Of a DNA stretch of 64,000 bases, positions 34,738 to 43,934 are shown piece after piece. This DNA is from Bradyrhizobium sp. AS23.2 (GTDB lineage: Bacteria > Pseudomonadota > Alphaproteobacteria > Rhizobiales > Xanthobacteraceae): contig NZ_LGHM01000125.1 in NCBI RefSeq assembly GCF_001908185.1, positions 1 to 64,000 of the forward strand, given 5' to 3'. Every line of letters starts with the position of its first letter. The stretch's first letter is position 1. The position numbers and the translations under genes are program-made. A model generated the notes under the pieces. It had not been told where the DNA came from. It ran no database searches and saw nothing but the letters and a program-made list of their open reading frames with translations.

Positions 34738-35880
34738 ATGGTAAGGATGCAGCTTCTCCATCGGTTGACGCGGCTATTTCGAAGAACGCTGGGTGTAACG
34801 CTATTTGCATTATCACTCGCTGAACTGCATTGCGCTGTCGCCGCGGAAGAAGTCGTAAAGCTCACGCCAGCGCAAGCCCAAAACCTCGGTGTTCGCGTGA
34901 CGCATCCGGTCTCGAGCCGGACCGATCAGACACTGCCCTACCCGGCCCAGATCGTGATCCCGACCCCGCAATTGTGGGTAGTCAGCGCGCCGGTCGCCGG
35001 CATGGTCACCAATCTGGCAGTGGCGCGTGGCGATCGGATCCATGCGGGCCAGACGCTCGTCACCTTGCAAAGCCCAAGCTTCGTCACCTTGCAGCGCGAT
35101 TATCTTCAGGCCATCGCGCAGGAGGTTCTGGCCAATCAGCAGCTCAAGCGGAACGCCGATCTGTTCGAGGGCAAGGCAGTTCCGCAGCGCGTCCTCGAAG
35201 CCAGCCAGACCGAAGCCCGTCAGGCCGGCATTGTGGTCGCCGAACGCCGCCAGATGCTCCGCCTGAGCGGGCTGTCGGATGACGCCATTGCCCGGTTAAC
35301 GAACGAGGCGGCGATCAGTGCAACCTTGACCGTCAGCGCACCCCAATCGGCAACGGTCGTCGACGTCGCGGTGCAACCGGGGCAGCGGCTCGAGCAGGCC
35401 GCGCCCTTGGTCAAGCTCGCACGGCTGTCGCCGCTCTGGGCCGAGATCGCAATTCCGGCTTCGGGCATCCGCGCGATCAAGGCCGGAGCAAGGGTCGAGG
35501 TCGAGGGTTACGACGAGCCGGGCCGGGTCATCCTGGTGTCCGAGACGGCCGACGCGGCAACGCAGACCATTCTAGTGCGTGCGGAAATCACGAACAACGG
35601 CGAGCTCCATGCCGGGCAGACGACGGCTGCGCGCATCAGCTTTCTGTCGGCGGGCGAAAGCGCTTGGGAGATTCCCTACAGCGGCCTGATCCGCCGCGGC
35701 GAGCAGAGTTCGATTTTCGTAGCCATTGATGGCGGATTCCGTTTGGTTCCGGTCACGCTTCTCGCCGAGGACCAGGATCACGTCGTGGTCTCCGGGCCTC
35801 TCAGCGACAAGGACGAGATCGCGATCGGGGGAATCTCGGCGCTTCGGGGCATTCTCTCGCGCCTCGGGGCCGGTCAATAA
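34738..35880 (+). CDS. RND efflux periplasmic adaptor (CzcB/CusB type)
   Basis: 380 residues with a signal peptide (VTLFALSLAELHCAVAA, preceded by RLTRLFRRT). The lipoyl/barrel half-motifs (VSAPVAGMVTNLAVARGDRI and SAPQSATVVDVAVQPGQRL) flank a helical hairpin (about 120-190). These are the elements of a membrane-fusion protein linking an RND pump to an outer-membrane channel. The start is uncertain among GTG 34735, ATG 34738 and ATG 34747. Its stop overlaps the pump start (TAATG). No outer-membrane channel gene is in this operon; the nearest is at 42173-43588 in the copper cluster. Confidence 0.9.
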   Translation: MVRMQLLHRLTRLFRRTLGVTLFALSLAELHCAVAAEEVVKLTPAQAQNLGVRVTHPVSSRTDQTLPYPAQIVIPTPQLWVVSAPVAGMVTNLAVARGDRIHAGQTLVTLQSPSFVTLQRDYLQAIAQEVLANQQLKRNADLFEGKAVPQRVLEASQTEARQAGIVVAERRQMLRLSGLSDDAIARLTNEAAISATLTVSAPQSATVVDVAVQPGQRLEQAAPLVKLARLSPLWAEIAIPASGIRAIKAGARVEVEGYDEPGRVILVSETADAATQTILVRAEITNNGELHAGQTTAARISFLSAGESAWEIPYSGLIRRGEQSSIFVAIDGGFRLVPVTLLAEDQDHVVVSGPLSDKDEIAIGGISALRGILSRLGAGQ

Positions 35881-38800
35881 TGCTTCAGCGTCTCGTCGCA
35901 TTCGCGTTATCACAGCGTCTATTCGTCGCTTTAGGCGTGCTGCTACTGATCGGCGCTGGCGCGGTTCTCCTTCCGAGCCTGCCGATCGACGCCTTTCCCG
36001 ACGTCTCTCCGGTCCAGGTGAAGATCATCATGAAGGCGCCGGGCCTGACCCCAGAGGAGGTCGAGCAGCGCATAACGGTTCCGGTCGAACTGGAGCTGCT
36101 CGGGCTGCCCAACAAGAAGATCCTTCGCTCGACAACCAAATATGCGCTCGCCGACGTCACCGTCGACTTCGAGGACGGCACCGACATCTACTGGGCTCGC
36201 AATCAGGTCTCCGAACGCCTTTCCAACATCGCGCGCGATTTTCCCGACGGGGTCAGCGGCGGTCTTGCGCCGATTACCAGCCCGCTCGGCGAAATGTTCA
36301 TGTTCACCATCGATAGCCCCGAACTCTCGCTCGCCGAGCGGCGCACTCTGCTCGATTGGGTGATCCGCCCGGCGCTACGCACCGTACCCGGCGTTGCCGA
36401 CGTGAACGCGCTCGGCGGCTACGTGCGCGCCTTCGAGATCGTACCGCTCAATGACGCGCTTTCCGCGCGCGGCATCTCCTCCGAGATGTTTCGCCGCGCC
36501 ATCGAGGCAAACAGCCGCAATGACGGCGCCGGACGCGTGAACCAGGGCGAGGACAGCGCGCTGGTGCGCATCGAGGGCAGCATCCGGACCATCGATGATA
36601 TCCGCGCAATTGTCGTCGACACTCGCGACGGTGTCCCGATCCGGGTCAAAGACGTCGCCCGCGTCCAGATCGGCGCATTAACTCGCTACGGCGCCGTCAC
36701 GACCGACGGTCGCGGCGAAACGGTCCAGGGCCTTGTGCTCGGCCTGCGCGGCGCCAATGCCGGGCAGATCGTCGGCGACGTCCGCGCGCGTCTCGAGGAG
36801 CTGAAGCCGTCGCTGCCGGCGAGCGTCTCGATCAACGTGTTCTATGATCGCAGCCGGCTGGTCGGACGTGCCGTCGGGACCGTGGTGCGCGCGCTCGGCG
36901 AAGCTACCGTGCTCGTCGTGATCCTCTTGCTGCTGTTCCTCGGCAACTGGCGCGCCTCCCTGGTGATCGCGCTGAGTCTGCCGCTCGCGATCGTCATTGC
37001 GCTTCTCGTCATGCGCGCGGTCGGAATGTCCGCCAACCTGATGAGCCTCGGTGGGCTCGCCATCGCCATCGGCATGCTGATCGACGCGCTCGTGGTCGTG
37101 GTCGAGAACATCGTCGGCAATCTCGGCCGGCACGAGCCGGGTAAGGGAGCACCACTGATCCACGTCGTCTTTCGCTCCGTCTGCGAGGTGCTGCAGCCGG
37201 TCGCCTCCGGGGTGTTGATCATCATCATCGTCTTCGTTCCGCTGCTGACCCTGCAGGGGCTGGAAGGCAAGCTCTTCATTCCCGTGGCGCTGGCCATCAT
37301 CTTTGCGCTTGCGGGATCGCTGCTGCTGGCGCTGACCGTCATTCCGGTCGCAACCTCCTTCCTGCTCAAATCGGCGGGTCACGGCGATCCCTGGCTGATC
37401 CGCGTCGCGCTGCGCGTCTATGCGCCGGCGCTGGACTGGTCCCTGCGGAACGAACGCAAGGTCATCGCCGCCGCGCTGATCGCGCTGATCGCGGCGGGCT
37501 ATGCCTATACGCGGCTTGGCAAGACCTTCATGCCGACCATGGATGAAGGCGATGTCATCGTGAGCGTGGAGACCCTGCCCTCCGTCAACCTTGACGAATC
37601 CCTTGCCATCAATGCGAGGCTGCAGGCAGCGTTGATGAAGGTGCCCGACGTCGCCGGCATCGTCGCGCGAACCGGCTCGGACGAACTCGGCCTCGATCCC
37701 ATGGGACCCAACCAGACCGATACCTTCCTGGTGCTCAAGCCGGTCGGGGAGAGGAAAACTCGCGACCGCGAGGAGCTCCTGCAACGGCTGCGCGAGGTGC
37801 TGTCCGAGTTTCCCGGCCTGTCGCTGAGCTTCACCCAGCCGATCGACATGCGCGTGCAGGAGATGATCAGCGGCGTGCGCGGCGACGTCGCGGTCAAGAT
37901 CTTCGGCACCGACATGAGCCAGCTCAACGAGATTGCGGCGAAGCTCTCCGCCATTCTCTCCAGCATCGACGGCGCCGAGGACGTCTACACGACCTTGAAC
38001 GAGGGCGCCCAATATTACACGGTCGCGGTGAACCGGATGGAAGCCGGCCGTCTCGGCCTGACGGTCGATGCCATCGCCAACGCGCTGCGTACCCAGATCG
38101 AAGGCCGCACTATCGGCACGGCGCTTGAGGACGGCCGCCGCACGCCGATCCTGGTCCGCGGCAGCGAGACGACGCGCGAGGCGCCGACGCTGCTTGCGAG
38201 CCTGCCGCTGACACTGTCGTCCGGGCAGCACGTCGCGCTGTCGCAGGTCGCCCGCATCCAGCGGGTCGACGGCCCCGTCAAGATCGACCGTGAGGACGGC
38301 AACCGCATGAGCGTCGTCCGCGCCAACGTCCGGGGCCGCGACATGGTCGGCTTCGTGCAGGCGGCGCAAGCGAAAGTCGCAGCTGAGCTCCCCTTGCCGA
38401 AGGGCTATCGCCTCACCTGGGGCGGCCAGTTCGAGAACCAGCAGCGCGCCGCCGCGCGCCTGTCGGTCGTCGTCCCCGTCGCGATCGGCCTCATCTTCGT
38501 GCTGCTCTTCACCACCTTCGGCTCCGTGCGCCAGGCGCTCCTGGTGCTCGTCAACATTCCCTTCGCCCTGATCGGCGGCGTCTTTGCGCTGGTCTCGACG
38601 GGTGAATATCTGTCGGTGCCAGCGTCGGTCGGCTTCATTGCGCTGCTCGGCATCGCGGTCCTCAACGGTGTCGTGCTGGTCTCCTATTTCAACCAGCTCC
38701 GCGCCCACGGCCTCGCCGAGGACCGCATCGTCGTCGATGGCGCGAGGCGACGGCTGCGGCCGGTCCTGATGACCGCCAGCATCACCGCACTCGGGCTGAT

Positions 38801-38954
38801 CCCGCTGTTGTTTGCCACCGGGCCGGGATCGGAGATCCAGCGCCCGCTCGCCATCGTGGTGATTGGAGGCTTGCTGTCGTCGACGCTCCTGACCCTGATC
38901 CTGCTTCCGATCCTGTATCGCCGGTTCGGCGGCGCCGCAAAGGCCGCGAAATGA
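35880..38954 (+). CDS. CzcA/CusA-family RND heavy-metal efflux pump
   Basis: 1024 residues with the full heavy-metal RND layout: helix 1 followed by PSLPIDAFPDVSPVQVKI, two large periplasmic loops (about 35-340 and 560-860) and two bundles of membrane helices. The helix 4 region contains SLGGLAIAIGMLIDALVVVV with an acidic residue in the position used for proton coupling. The pump drives metal cations out through adaptor and channel. The metal is not defined by visible motifs. It is co-translated with the adaptor and overlaps the DUF3240 gene by 4 bp. The frame is intact, unlike the cusA homologue nearby. Confidence 0.93.
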   Translation: MLQRLVAFALSQRLFVALGVLLLIGAGAVLLPSLPIDAFPDVSPVQVKIIMKAPGLTPEEVEQRITVPVELELLGLPNKKILRSTTKYALADVTVDFEDGTDIYWARNQVSERLSNIARDFPDGVSGGLAPITSPLGEMFMFTIDSPELSLAERRTLLDWVIRPALRTVPGVADVNALGGYVRAFEIVPLNDALSARGISSEMFRRAIEANSRNDGAGRVNQGEDSALVRIEGSIRTIDDIRAIVVDTRDGVPIRVKDVARVQIGALTRYGAVTTDGRGETVQGLVLGLRGANAGQIVGDVRARLEELKPSLPASVSINVFYDRSRLVGRAVGTVVRALGEATVLVVILLLLFLGNWRASLVIALSLPLAIVIALLVMRAVGMSANLMSLGGLAIAIGMLIDALVVVVENIVGNLGRHEPGKGAPLIHVVFRSVCEVLQPVASGVLIIIIVFVPLLTLQGLEGKLFIPVALAIIFALAGSLLLALTVIPVATSFLLKSAGHGDPWLIRVALRVYAPALDWSLRNERKVIAAALIALIAAGYAYTRLGKTFMPTMDEGDVIVSVETLPSVNLDESLAINARLQAALMKVPDVAGIVARTGSDELGLDPMGPNQTDTFLVLKPVGERKTRDREELLQRLREVLSEFPGLSLSFTQPIDMRVQEMISGVRGDVAVKIFGTDMSQLNEIAAKLSAILSSIDGAEDVYTTLNEGAQYYTVAVNRMEAGRLGLTVDAIANALRTQIEGRTIGTALEDGRRTPILVRGSETTREAPTLLASLPLTLSSGQHVALSQVARIQRVDGPVKIDREDGNRMSVVRANVRGRDMVGFVQAAQAKVAAELPLPKGYRLTWGGQFENQQRAAARLSVVVPVAIGLIFVLLFTTFGSVRQALLVLVNIPFALIGGVFALVSTGEYLSVPASVGFIALLGIAVLNGVVLVSYFNQLRAHGLAEDRIVVDGARRRLRPVLMTASITALGLIPLLFATGPGSEIQRPLAIVVIGGLLSSTLLTLILLPILYRRFGGAAKAAK

Positions 38955-39262
38955 CGAGCGAGCCGGTCTGTCTCACCCTGATTGCGGCGCATCAGTTTCG
39001 CGACGAGCTGTTCGACTTCCTCAGCGAGCAGGCCGACCTCGTCCCCGGCTTCACGGCGTCCGACGTCGCCGGGCACGGCGCTGCGGTCCATCTGCACACG
39101 GCCGCCGAGCGCGTGAAGGGACACGCAGACCAGGTGCTGGTTCGGGTCGTGCTGCCAAGGGCCGCGGCCGATAGCCTGCTCGAGCGGTCGCGAACATCAT
39201 TTGCCGGAACGAACCTCGTCTACTGGATCACCCCGGTAACGGACTTCGGGACGCTCGGCTGA
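38951..39262 (+). CDS. DUF3240 family small protein of the RND operon
   Basis: 103 residues, soluble, starting by ATGA overlap with the pump gene. The sequence (VCLTLIAAHQFRDELFDFLS, later HADQVLVRVVLPRAAA and YWITPVTDFGTLG) fits DUF3240, a PII-like small domain recurrent beside CzcA-type pumps. It could regulate or sense metal for the pump from the cytosolic side; the role is not established. It is convergent with the end of the copper cluster. Confidence 0.82.
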   Translation: MTSEPVCLTLIAAHQFRDELFDFLSEQADLVPGFTASDVAGHGAAVHLHTAAERVKGHADQVLVRVVLPRAAADSLLERSRTSFAGTNLVYWITPVTDFGTLG

Positions 39263-39271
39263 GCGCCAACT

Positions 39272-39421
39272 TCAAGGAATCCCGAGGCGGGTCCGGACTG
39301 CATTGAGATCGCTGGTCTCCTCCACTTCGGCAGCCGCCGCAGCGGCAGGCCTGGCAAAGACCGCTGCAGCCACCAGCGTCACAAGCGAACGGCGGGTGAT
39401 CGCAAAGGTGCGCTCTCTCAC
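39272..39421 (-). CDS. Small exported peptide at the end of the copper cluster
   Basis: A 49-codon frame starting GTG 39421 encodes a twin-arginine-like leader (FAITRRSLVTLVAAAVFARP) and a short acidic mature part ending NAVRTRLGIP. AGGAGA lies 11 bases upstream. It follows the cupredoxin stop by 17 bp. A competing frame (ATG 39428) lacks any such leader. This may be a genuine micro-protein or the remnant of a longer one. Confidence 0.45.
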   Translation of the reverse strand: MRERTFAITRRSLVTLVAAAVFARPAAAAAAEVEETSDLNAVRTRLGIP

Positions 39422-39438
39422 TCATCATCCGCTCTCCT

Positions 39439-39900
39439 TCACTTCACCGTCACGTGGCCCGTCATCCCGTACTCCCGGTGATCCGGGATCAGGCAGGAAT
39501 ATTCGAAGGTTCCGGGCTTGGTGAACTTCCACACGATCTCCGCAGTCTTCCTGGGAGCGACGCGCGCGCCGTTAGGCTCGTCGTGTGCCATGTGTGGATG
39601 CTTCTTCATCATCGCGGCGTGGTTCAGGTTGTCCTTGGTCGTGGCCAGAAGGAATTCATGGTCTTCCGTACCGGCGTTGTGCAGCACGAAGCGGATCTGC
39701 TCGCCGAGATTCACCTCGATCTCGAAGGGTTCGTAATTCATCTCGCTCATCTCGATCTCGATGGTGCGGGACGGCTTCGCCGGATCGCCGGGCTCTCCCG
39801 CCGAGTAGGATTCGTGGCCGTGGTGGTGATCGTGCGCCCGAGCTGGCGTCCACATCGCCGCCAGAGCCACAGCCAGTCCGATCGTCGCAAATCTCTTCAT
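39439..39900 (-). CDS. Exported cupredoxin-family protein, second copy
   Basis: 153 residues from ATG 39900, with GAGAGGAA upstream. It has a signal peptide (FATIGLAVALAAMWTPARA), a His-rich start (HDHHHGH) and a cupredoxin domain whose copper ligands are visible: H in DHEFLL, and C, H and M in YSCLIPDHREYGM. The MKKHPHMAHDEPN insertion between strands is shared with the other cupredoxin at 40265. It is a blue-copper-like periplasmic protein, probably a copper carrier or electron donor for the multicopper oxidase. The CusF-like gene sits between the two cupredoxins. Confidence 0.9.
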   Translation of the reverse strand: MKRFATIGLAVALAAMWTPARAHDHHHGHESYSAGEPGDPAKPSRTIEIEMSEMNYEPFEIEVNLGEQIRFVLHNAGTEDHEFLLATTKDNLNHAAMMKKHPHMAHDEPNGARVAPRKTAEIVWKFTKPGTFEYSCLIPDHREYGMTGHVTVK

Positions 39901-39938
39901 CAGTTCCTCTCGATGTTGTCGTCCGAAATTCCAAGGGG

Positions 39939-40238
39939 TCACTTGCTCTTCTCGATCTTCGTCAAAGTGATCCCTTCGCTACCCCGCTCCGCGGTGAACT
40001 TGACCTTGTCTCCGGCCTTCACCTGCTTGAGCATCGCCGAATCCTTGACACGGAAGACCATCGTCATGCCGTCCTCGTCCATGTCGAGGCTCTTGATGGG
40101 TCCGTGCTTCAGCGTAATCTTGCCGGCGCTCTCGTCGACCTTCTTGACCTCGCCGTTCACCATCGCCTCCTGTGCGGATGCAGTGGTGGAAGCGATCAGC
40201 GAGACACTGAGCGCCACGATTGCAAGTCTGTTCTTCAT
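39939..40238 (-). CDS. cusF: CusF-like periplasmic copper-binding protein
   Basis: 99 residues from ATG 40238, with AAAGGAAAG upstream. A signal peptide (RLAIVALSVSLIASTTASA) is followed by a small beta-barrel domain (VNGEVKKVDESAGKITLKHG, then LDMDEDGMTMVFRVKD). The H, M and M residues typical of CusF copper ligands are present; the CusF tryptophan is not obvious. The protein would deliver Cu(I) to the RND pump. It lies 38 bp from one cupredoxin gene and 26 bp from the other. Confidence 0.88.
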   Translation of the reverse strand: MKNRLAIVALSVSLIASTTASAQEAMVNGEVKKVDESAGKITLKHGPIKSLDMDEDGMTMVFRVKDSAMLKQVKAGDKVKFTAERGSEGITLTKIEKSK

Positions 40239-40264
40239 GTTCTTTCCTTTCGATTTTACGTGCA

Positions 40265-40750
40265 TTATCGGACGACGACGGTGCCGATCATTCCCGCTTC
40301 TCGATGACCGGGGATGAGGCAGGAAAACTCGAACGTTCCCGCCTTGCTGAACTTCCAGACGATGTCGCCAGTCGCCTTCGGCACAAGTCGCTTCGCGTTC
40401 GGATCGTCATGCTCCATGTCGGGGTTCTTCTTCATGGCCTCGGCGTGCTTGACGTTCTCCTCGGCCGTCCCCAACACGAATTCGTGGTCCAGCTCGCCGC
40501 TGTTGCGCAGCATGAACTGGATCTGCTCGTTCTTTCTGACCTCGACCTTGCTCGGCACGAAGACCATCTTGCCGTCGGTCTCGGTCATCGTGACCTGCAC
40601 GATTCGCGCCGGCTTCTTCGCGCCGCCGGTTTCGCCAGTGGCGAACGACTCGTCGTGCGCGTGATCGCCGTGCTGGCCACCGGCCATCGCGGCCGTAGCG
40701 GTCAAGGCGATTGCGGCAGTGATCGTTCTCGCGAGCGGTTGGATTCTCAT
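40265..40750 (-). CDS. Exported cupredoxin-family protein, first copy
   Basis: 161 residues, with AAAGGAAAT before ATG 40750. A signal peptide (ITAAIALTATAAMA) precedes a His/Asp-rich stretch (GGQHGDHAHDE) and a cupredoxin domain with ligands in DHEFVLG and FSCLIPGHREAGM. It is clearly paralogous to the protein at 39439; both keep a Met/His-containing insertion (MKKNPDMEHDDPN here). It lies 49 bp downstream of the multicopper oxidase. Confidence 0.9.
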   Translation of the reverse strand: MRIQPLARTITAAIALTATAAMAGGQHGDHAHDESFATGETGGAKKPARIVQVTMTETDGKMVFVPSKVEVRKNEQIQFMLRNSGELDHEFVLGTAEENVKHAEAMKKNPDMEHDDPNAKRLVPKATGDIVWKFSKAGTFEFSCLIPGHREAGMIGTVVVR

Positions 40751-40799
40751 GAATATTTCCTTTCGTCGTTGATGCTGGCTTGTCCTCGCTATCGGCGTT

Positions 40800-42158
40800 T
40801 CACATCTCTTTCATCGATCCGCTCTTTTCCTTCGTGGGTGGTTTGGTCGACGGGGTTTCGCGTCGCCGCGGTTCGGCCGCCGGTGCCTCGACCTCGTAGG
40901 CGACAGTTCCGGCCGGGTAGTTGTAGGGACCGGGATCGCCGTAATCGTCGCGCGCCATGCCTTCCCGAATCTTCATAACGGTGAACATGCCGCCCATCTC
41001 GATCGGGCCGAACTGACCGGTGCCGGTCATCATCGGCAACGTGTTGTCGGGCGCGGGCATCTCCATCTCGCCCATCGCTCCGCCGGTCGCCCCCATCACC
41101 ATTGCGTCGGGCGCGAGCTTGCCTACCGCCTTGGCGAGGTCCTTCTTCGACACGCCGATCAAGTTGCGCATGTCGTGCCCCATCGCGTTCATGGTGTGAT
41201 GGGACTTGTGGCAGTGGAACGCCCAGTCGCCTGGATTGTCCGCGACGACGTCGAAGGCGCGGATGGCGCCCACGGGCACGTCGATTGTCACCTCCGGCCA
41301 CTGCGCGCTTTCTGGCACCCACCCGCCGTCGGTGCAGGTCACCGCGAAGCTGTGCCCGTGCAGGTGGATCGGATGGTTCGTCATCGTGAGGTTGCCGACC
41401 CGCACGCGGACCTTGTCGCCAAGCCGCACAGGCATCGAATCGATTCCGGGGAACACGCGGCTGTTGAACGTCCACATGTTGAAGTCGGTCATCTCGTTGA
41501 CCTTCGGCAGGTAGGTGCCGGGATCGATGAGATAGCTGCTCAAGACGAAGACGAAGTCGCGGTCGACGGGCCGGAACGACAGGTCGCGCGGGTGCACGAT
41601 GAACATGCCCATCATGCCCATCGCCATTTGCACCATCTCGTCGGAGTGCGGGTGGTACATGAAGGTCCCGCTCTTCTTCAGCTCGAATTCATACACGAAG
41701 GTCTTGCCGGGCTTGATGTGGGGTTGGTTGAGGCCGCCGACCCCATCCATGCCGTTCGGCAGGATCATTCCGTGCCAGTGCACGGTCGTATGCTCCGGCA
41801 GCTTATTGGTGACGAAGATTCGGACCTTCTCGCCCTCAACCGCCTCGATGGTCGGACCGGGCGACTGACCATTGTAGCCCCACAGATGCGCCGTCATGCC
41901 CGGCGCGAACTCGCGCAACACCGGTTCGGCGACGAGATGGAATTCCTTCCAGTCGCCGTTCATGCGCCAGGGCAGCGACCACCCGTTCAGCGTGACGACG
42001 GGCCTGTAGTCCGCGCCGCTCGTTGGATGTAGCGGGGGCTGGGACGCCGTCTTGTCCATCGTGGGCGCCTCGGGAATCGACGCCGCCCGAACGCGGCCGG
42101 AAACCGCGCTTGCGCCGACCAGAGCCGCAGCTCCAAGGAAGTTTCTGCGTGAAAACAT
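40800..42158 (-). CDS. Tat-exported multicopper oxidase
   Basis: 452 residues from ATG 42158, with GGAGG 7 bases upstream. The Tat leader reads SRRNFLGAAALVGASAVSG. All four copper-binding clusters are visible: HWHG (THVHWHG-like TTVHWHGMILPNG), HPH (MYHPHSDEM), HPIHLHGHSF and FHCHKSHHTMNAMGHD. It contains Met-rich stretches (MVQMAMGMMGMF, and MVMGATGGAMGEMEMP near the end). The likely role is oxidation of Cu(I) to less toxic Cu(II) in the periplasm, as for CueO/CopA. The TolC-family gene precedes it by 14 bp. Confidence 0.93.
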   Translation of the reverse strand: MFSRRNFLGAAALVGASAVSGRVRAASIPEAPTMDKTASQPPLHPTSGADYRPVVTLNGWSLPWRMNGDWKEFHLVAEPVLREFAPGMTAHLWGYNGQSPGPTIEAVEGEKVRIFVTNKLPEHTTVHWHGMILPNGMDGVGGLNQPHIKPGKTFVYEFELKKSGTFMYHPHSDEMVQMAMGMMGMFIVHPRDLSFRPVDRDFVFVLSSYLIDPGTYLPKVNEMTDFNMWTFNSRVFPGIDSMPVRLGDKVRVRVGNLTMTNHPIHLHGHSFAVTCTDGGWVPESAQWPEVTIDVPVGAIRAFDVVADNPGDWAFHCHKSHHTMNAMGHDMRNLIGVSKKDLAKAVGKLAPDAMVMGATGGAMGEMEMPAPDNTLPMMTGTGQFGPIEMGGMFTVMKIREGMARDDYGDPGPYNYPAGTVAYEVEAPAAEPRRRETPSTKPPTKEKSGSMKEM

Positions 42159-42172
42159 CGAAACACCTCCGT

Positions 42173-43588
42173 TCAATTGGCGCCGCCGGCCGCCTGGGCG
42201 ACCAAGGTCAATCCGGATTCGCCGCCGCCGTTCACGGCGTTGCGAAGCTCAGCCTGGGCGAGGAAGAAGTCCCGGTTAGCGTCGATGGCCGCGCGCTGAG
42301 AGGCAATGCGCTGCCGGACCTCGACGAGCAGCGCGAAGACGTCGTCCTGCATGGCGCTGAAGCGAAGCTGCATCTCCTCCGCGATGATCTTTCGCAGCGG
42401 CAGAACCTCGCGCTGGTAGTGGCTGGCGATATCGTAGGCCGATCGATAGGTGCGGTAGGCGTCGCGCGCTTCCGAACGGACGTTGACGGCCTTCTCGGTC
42501 AGACGATTGAACGCCTGGTCGTAGATTGCAGCCGACTGCCGCACGCGGACCTCGCCGCCGTCCCAGATCGGGATCTGAAACTGAACGTCGAAGCCGCGCT
42601 CGCGGAACGACGGGCTCTCCGGATCCTTCGTGCGACGATCGATGCCGGCGACGTCGAGCAGCGTAACGAATCGCGTCGCGGTGGTGAGATCGAGCGCCTC
42701 GGCAAGCGCTACGACTTCCATCCGCGCGATCTGCAGGTCGATCCGGTGCGCGATCGCATCGACCTCGACTGACGGCAGCGCCCGCGGCTTCTTCGGCAAC
42801 GCTGGCAGCTTGTCTGGAATCCGGAATGCGAGGCCCCCGCCCCACAGACCCAGGAGGCGCGTCAACCGCTCGCGCGAACTGGAAGCCTCTTGCCTCGCGG
42901 TCGCCAGATCCGTCGTCGTCTCGGCGTAAAAGACCTGCTCGCGGGCCTGGTCGAGCTTGTTCAGGGATCCGGTCTCGCCGAGCCTCTTCGCGAGTGTCGC
43001 AATCGATTCCGCGGTGGCCTTAGCGTCGGTTAGCAAGGCCGACATCTCGTTGGCGGCGACCGCCTTGAAGTACGCGCGGCGGACGTCGGCAGCGACGCGC
43101 AGCGTCGCCAACGCCGCCCTGAGCTGGGCCTGCCTGAAGCGCTCGCGCGCGATATCGCTGCGCAGTGGCAGCGCCGCGAGCGCGAGAATATCTCCGACGA
43201 CCTGCCGCTCGATCTCGCTCGCGCCATTGCCCGCGATCCGGGACACCGAGAACGTCGGATTCGGCGGCAGGCTCTGCTCGACCATGTCGGCTTCGGCCAA
43301 CGCCAATTCGTTGTAGGCCGCTTGCAGCCCCTTGTTGTTAAGGAACGCCACCTGCACCGCGTCGTCCGCGTTGAGCGCGCGGGCGAGCAGCCGCCGGACG
43401 ATCGCTTCCGCGCGCTCGGCCTCGTCCGCGGACCGCACGAAGGCGGTCTCCTTGGCCTCCTTTGCGGCCGTCACCTCCGACACCGCCGAGAACCCGCTGT
43501 CTGGAGGGAACGATGCGCATCCGGACAGAAGCGTGGTGGACAGCAGGACCAACATGCCGAATACGGGCTTTGAACGAGCTACCGTCAT
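42173..43588 (-). CDS. TolC/CusC-family outer-membrane channel lipoprotein
   Basis: 471 residues. The lipobox LLSGC gives the acylated C24. The two internally repeated helical halves of outer-membrane efflux proteins are recognisable (NNKGLQAAYNELALAEADMV and RKIIAEEMQLRFSAMQDDVF). It would form the exit duct for the CusBA-type pump, and perhaps also for the CzcBA-like pump, whose operon lacks a channel. Its start overlaps the preceding lipoprotein gene by 4 bp. Confidence 0.9.
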   Translation of the reverse strand: MTVARSKPVFGMLVLLSTTLLSGCASFPPDSGFSAVSEVTAAKEAKETAFVRSADEAERAEAIVRRLLARALNADDAVQVAFLNNKGLQAAYNELALAEADMVEQSLPPNPTFSVSRIAGNGASEIERQVVGDILALAALPLRSDIARERFRQAQLRAALATLRVAADVRRAYFKAVAANEMSALLTDAKATAESIATLAKRLGETGSLNKLDQAREQVFYAETTTDLATARQEASSSRERLTRLLGLWGGGLAFRIPDKLPALPKKPRALPSVEVDAIAHRIDLQIARMEVVALAEALDLTTATRFVTLLDVAGIDRRTKDPESPSFRERGFDVQFQIPIWDGGEVRVRQSAAIYDQAFNRLTEKAVNVRSEARDAYRTYRSAYDIASHYQREVLPLRKIIAEEMQLRFSAMQDDVFALLVEVRQRIASQRAAIDANRDFFLAQAELRNAVNGGGESGLTLVAQAAGGAN

Positions 43589-43881
43589 CGTGCGCCGCCT
43601 TCGTCCTTCGCGCCGGGCGCTACGGCGTCGTTCCGTGCCTTCCAGGGCGCCGGTGCTGAAGGCCGCGTGCTGGTATACGGGGCGGTCGCCGAACTGTAGG
43701 CGACGCCACGCACCGGCACCGAAGGATCAGCCGGGTCGACGCCGGCCAGGCGGGACGTCATCGGCTGGCAACCGGCCAGCGCGGCGGCGCCGATCGCGAC
43801 TACGACGGTGAGTACGGATATGCGATGCCGATCGCGCGTCGCCCCAATGGCGGAGCAACTCGCTGAAAATCGCGAAAACAT
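43585..43881 (-). CDS. Small lipoprotein of the copper cluster
   Basis: 98 residues with a signal peptide and lipobox (VVVAIGAAALAGCQ), then a proline/alanine/serine-rich mature part without recognised domain. It overlaps the TolC-family gene by 4 bp (ATGA), so it is translated with it. Its function is unknown; it may be an envelope partner of the efflux channel. Confidence 0.7.
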   Translation of the reverse strand: MFSRFSASCSAIGATRDRHRISVLTVVVAIGAAALAGCQPMTSRLAGVDPADPSVPVRGVAYSSATAPYTSTRPSAPAPWKARNDAVAPGAKDEGGAR

Positions 43882-43934
43882 GGGTCTTCCCCGATCTGTC
43901 GATGGTCAAAAGCGCGCACACGCGCAACCGCGCG

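Noticed and set aside
36678..38708. 676-codon open frame on the minus strand opposite the CzcA-like pump gene
   Set aside because: It is the antisense of a clear RND pump, is rich in Arg/His/Asp/Gln as expected for antisense of GC-rich coding DNA, and has no recognisable domain.
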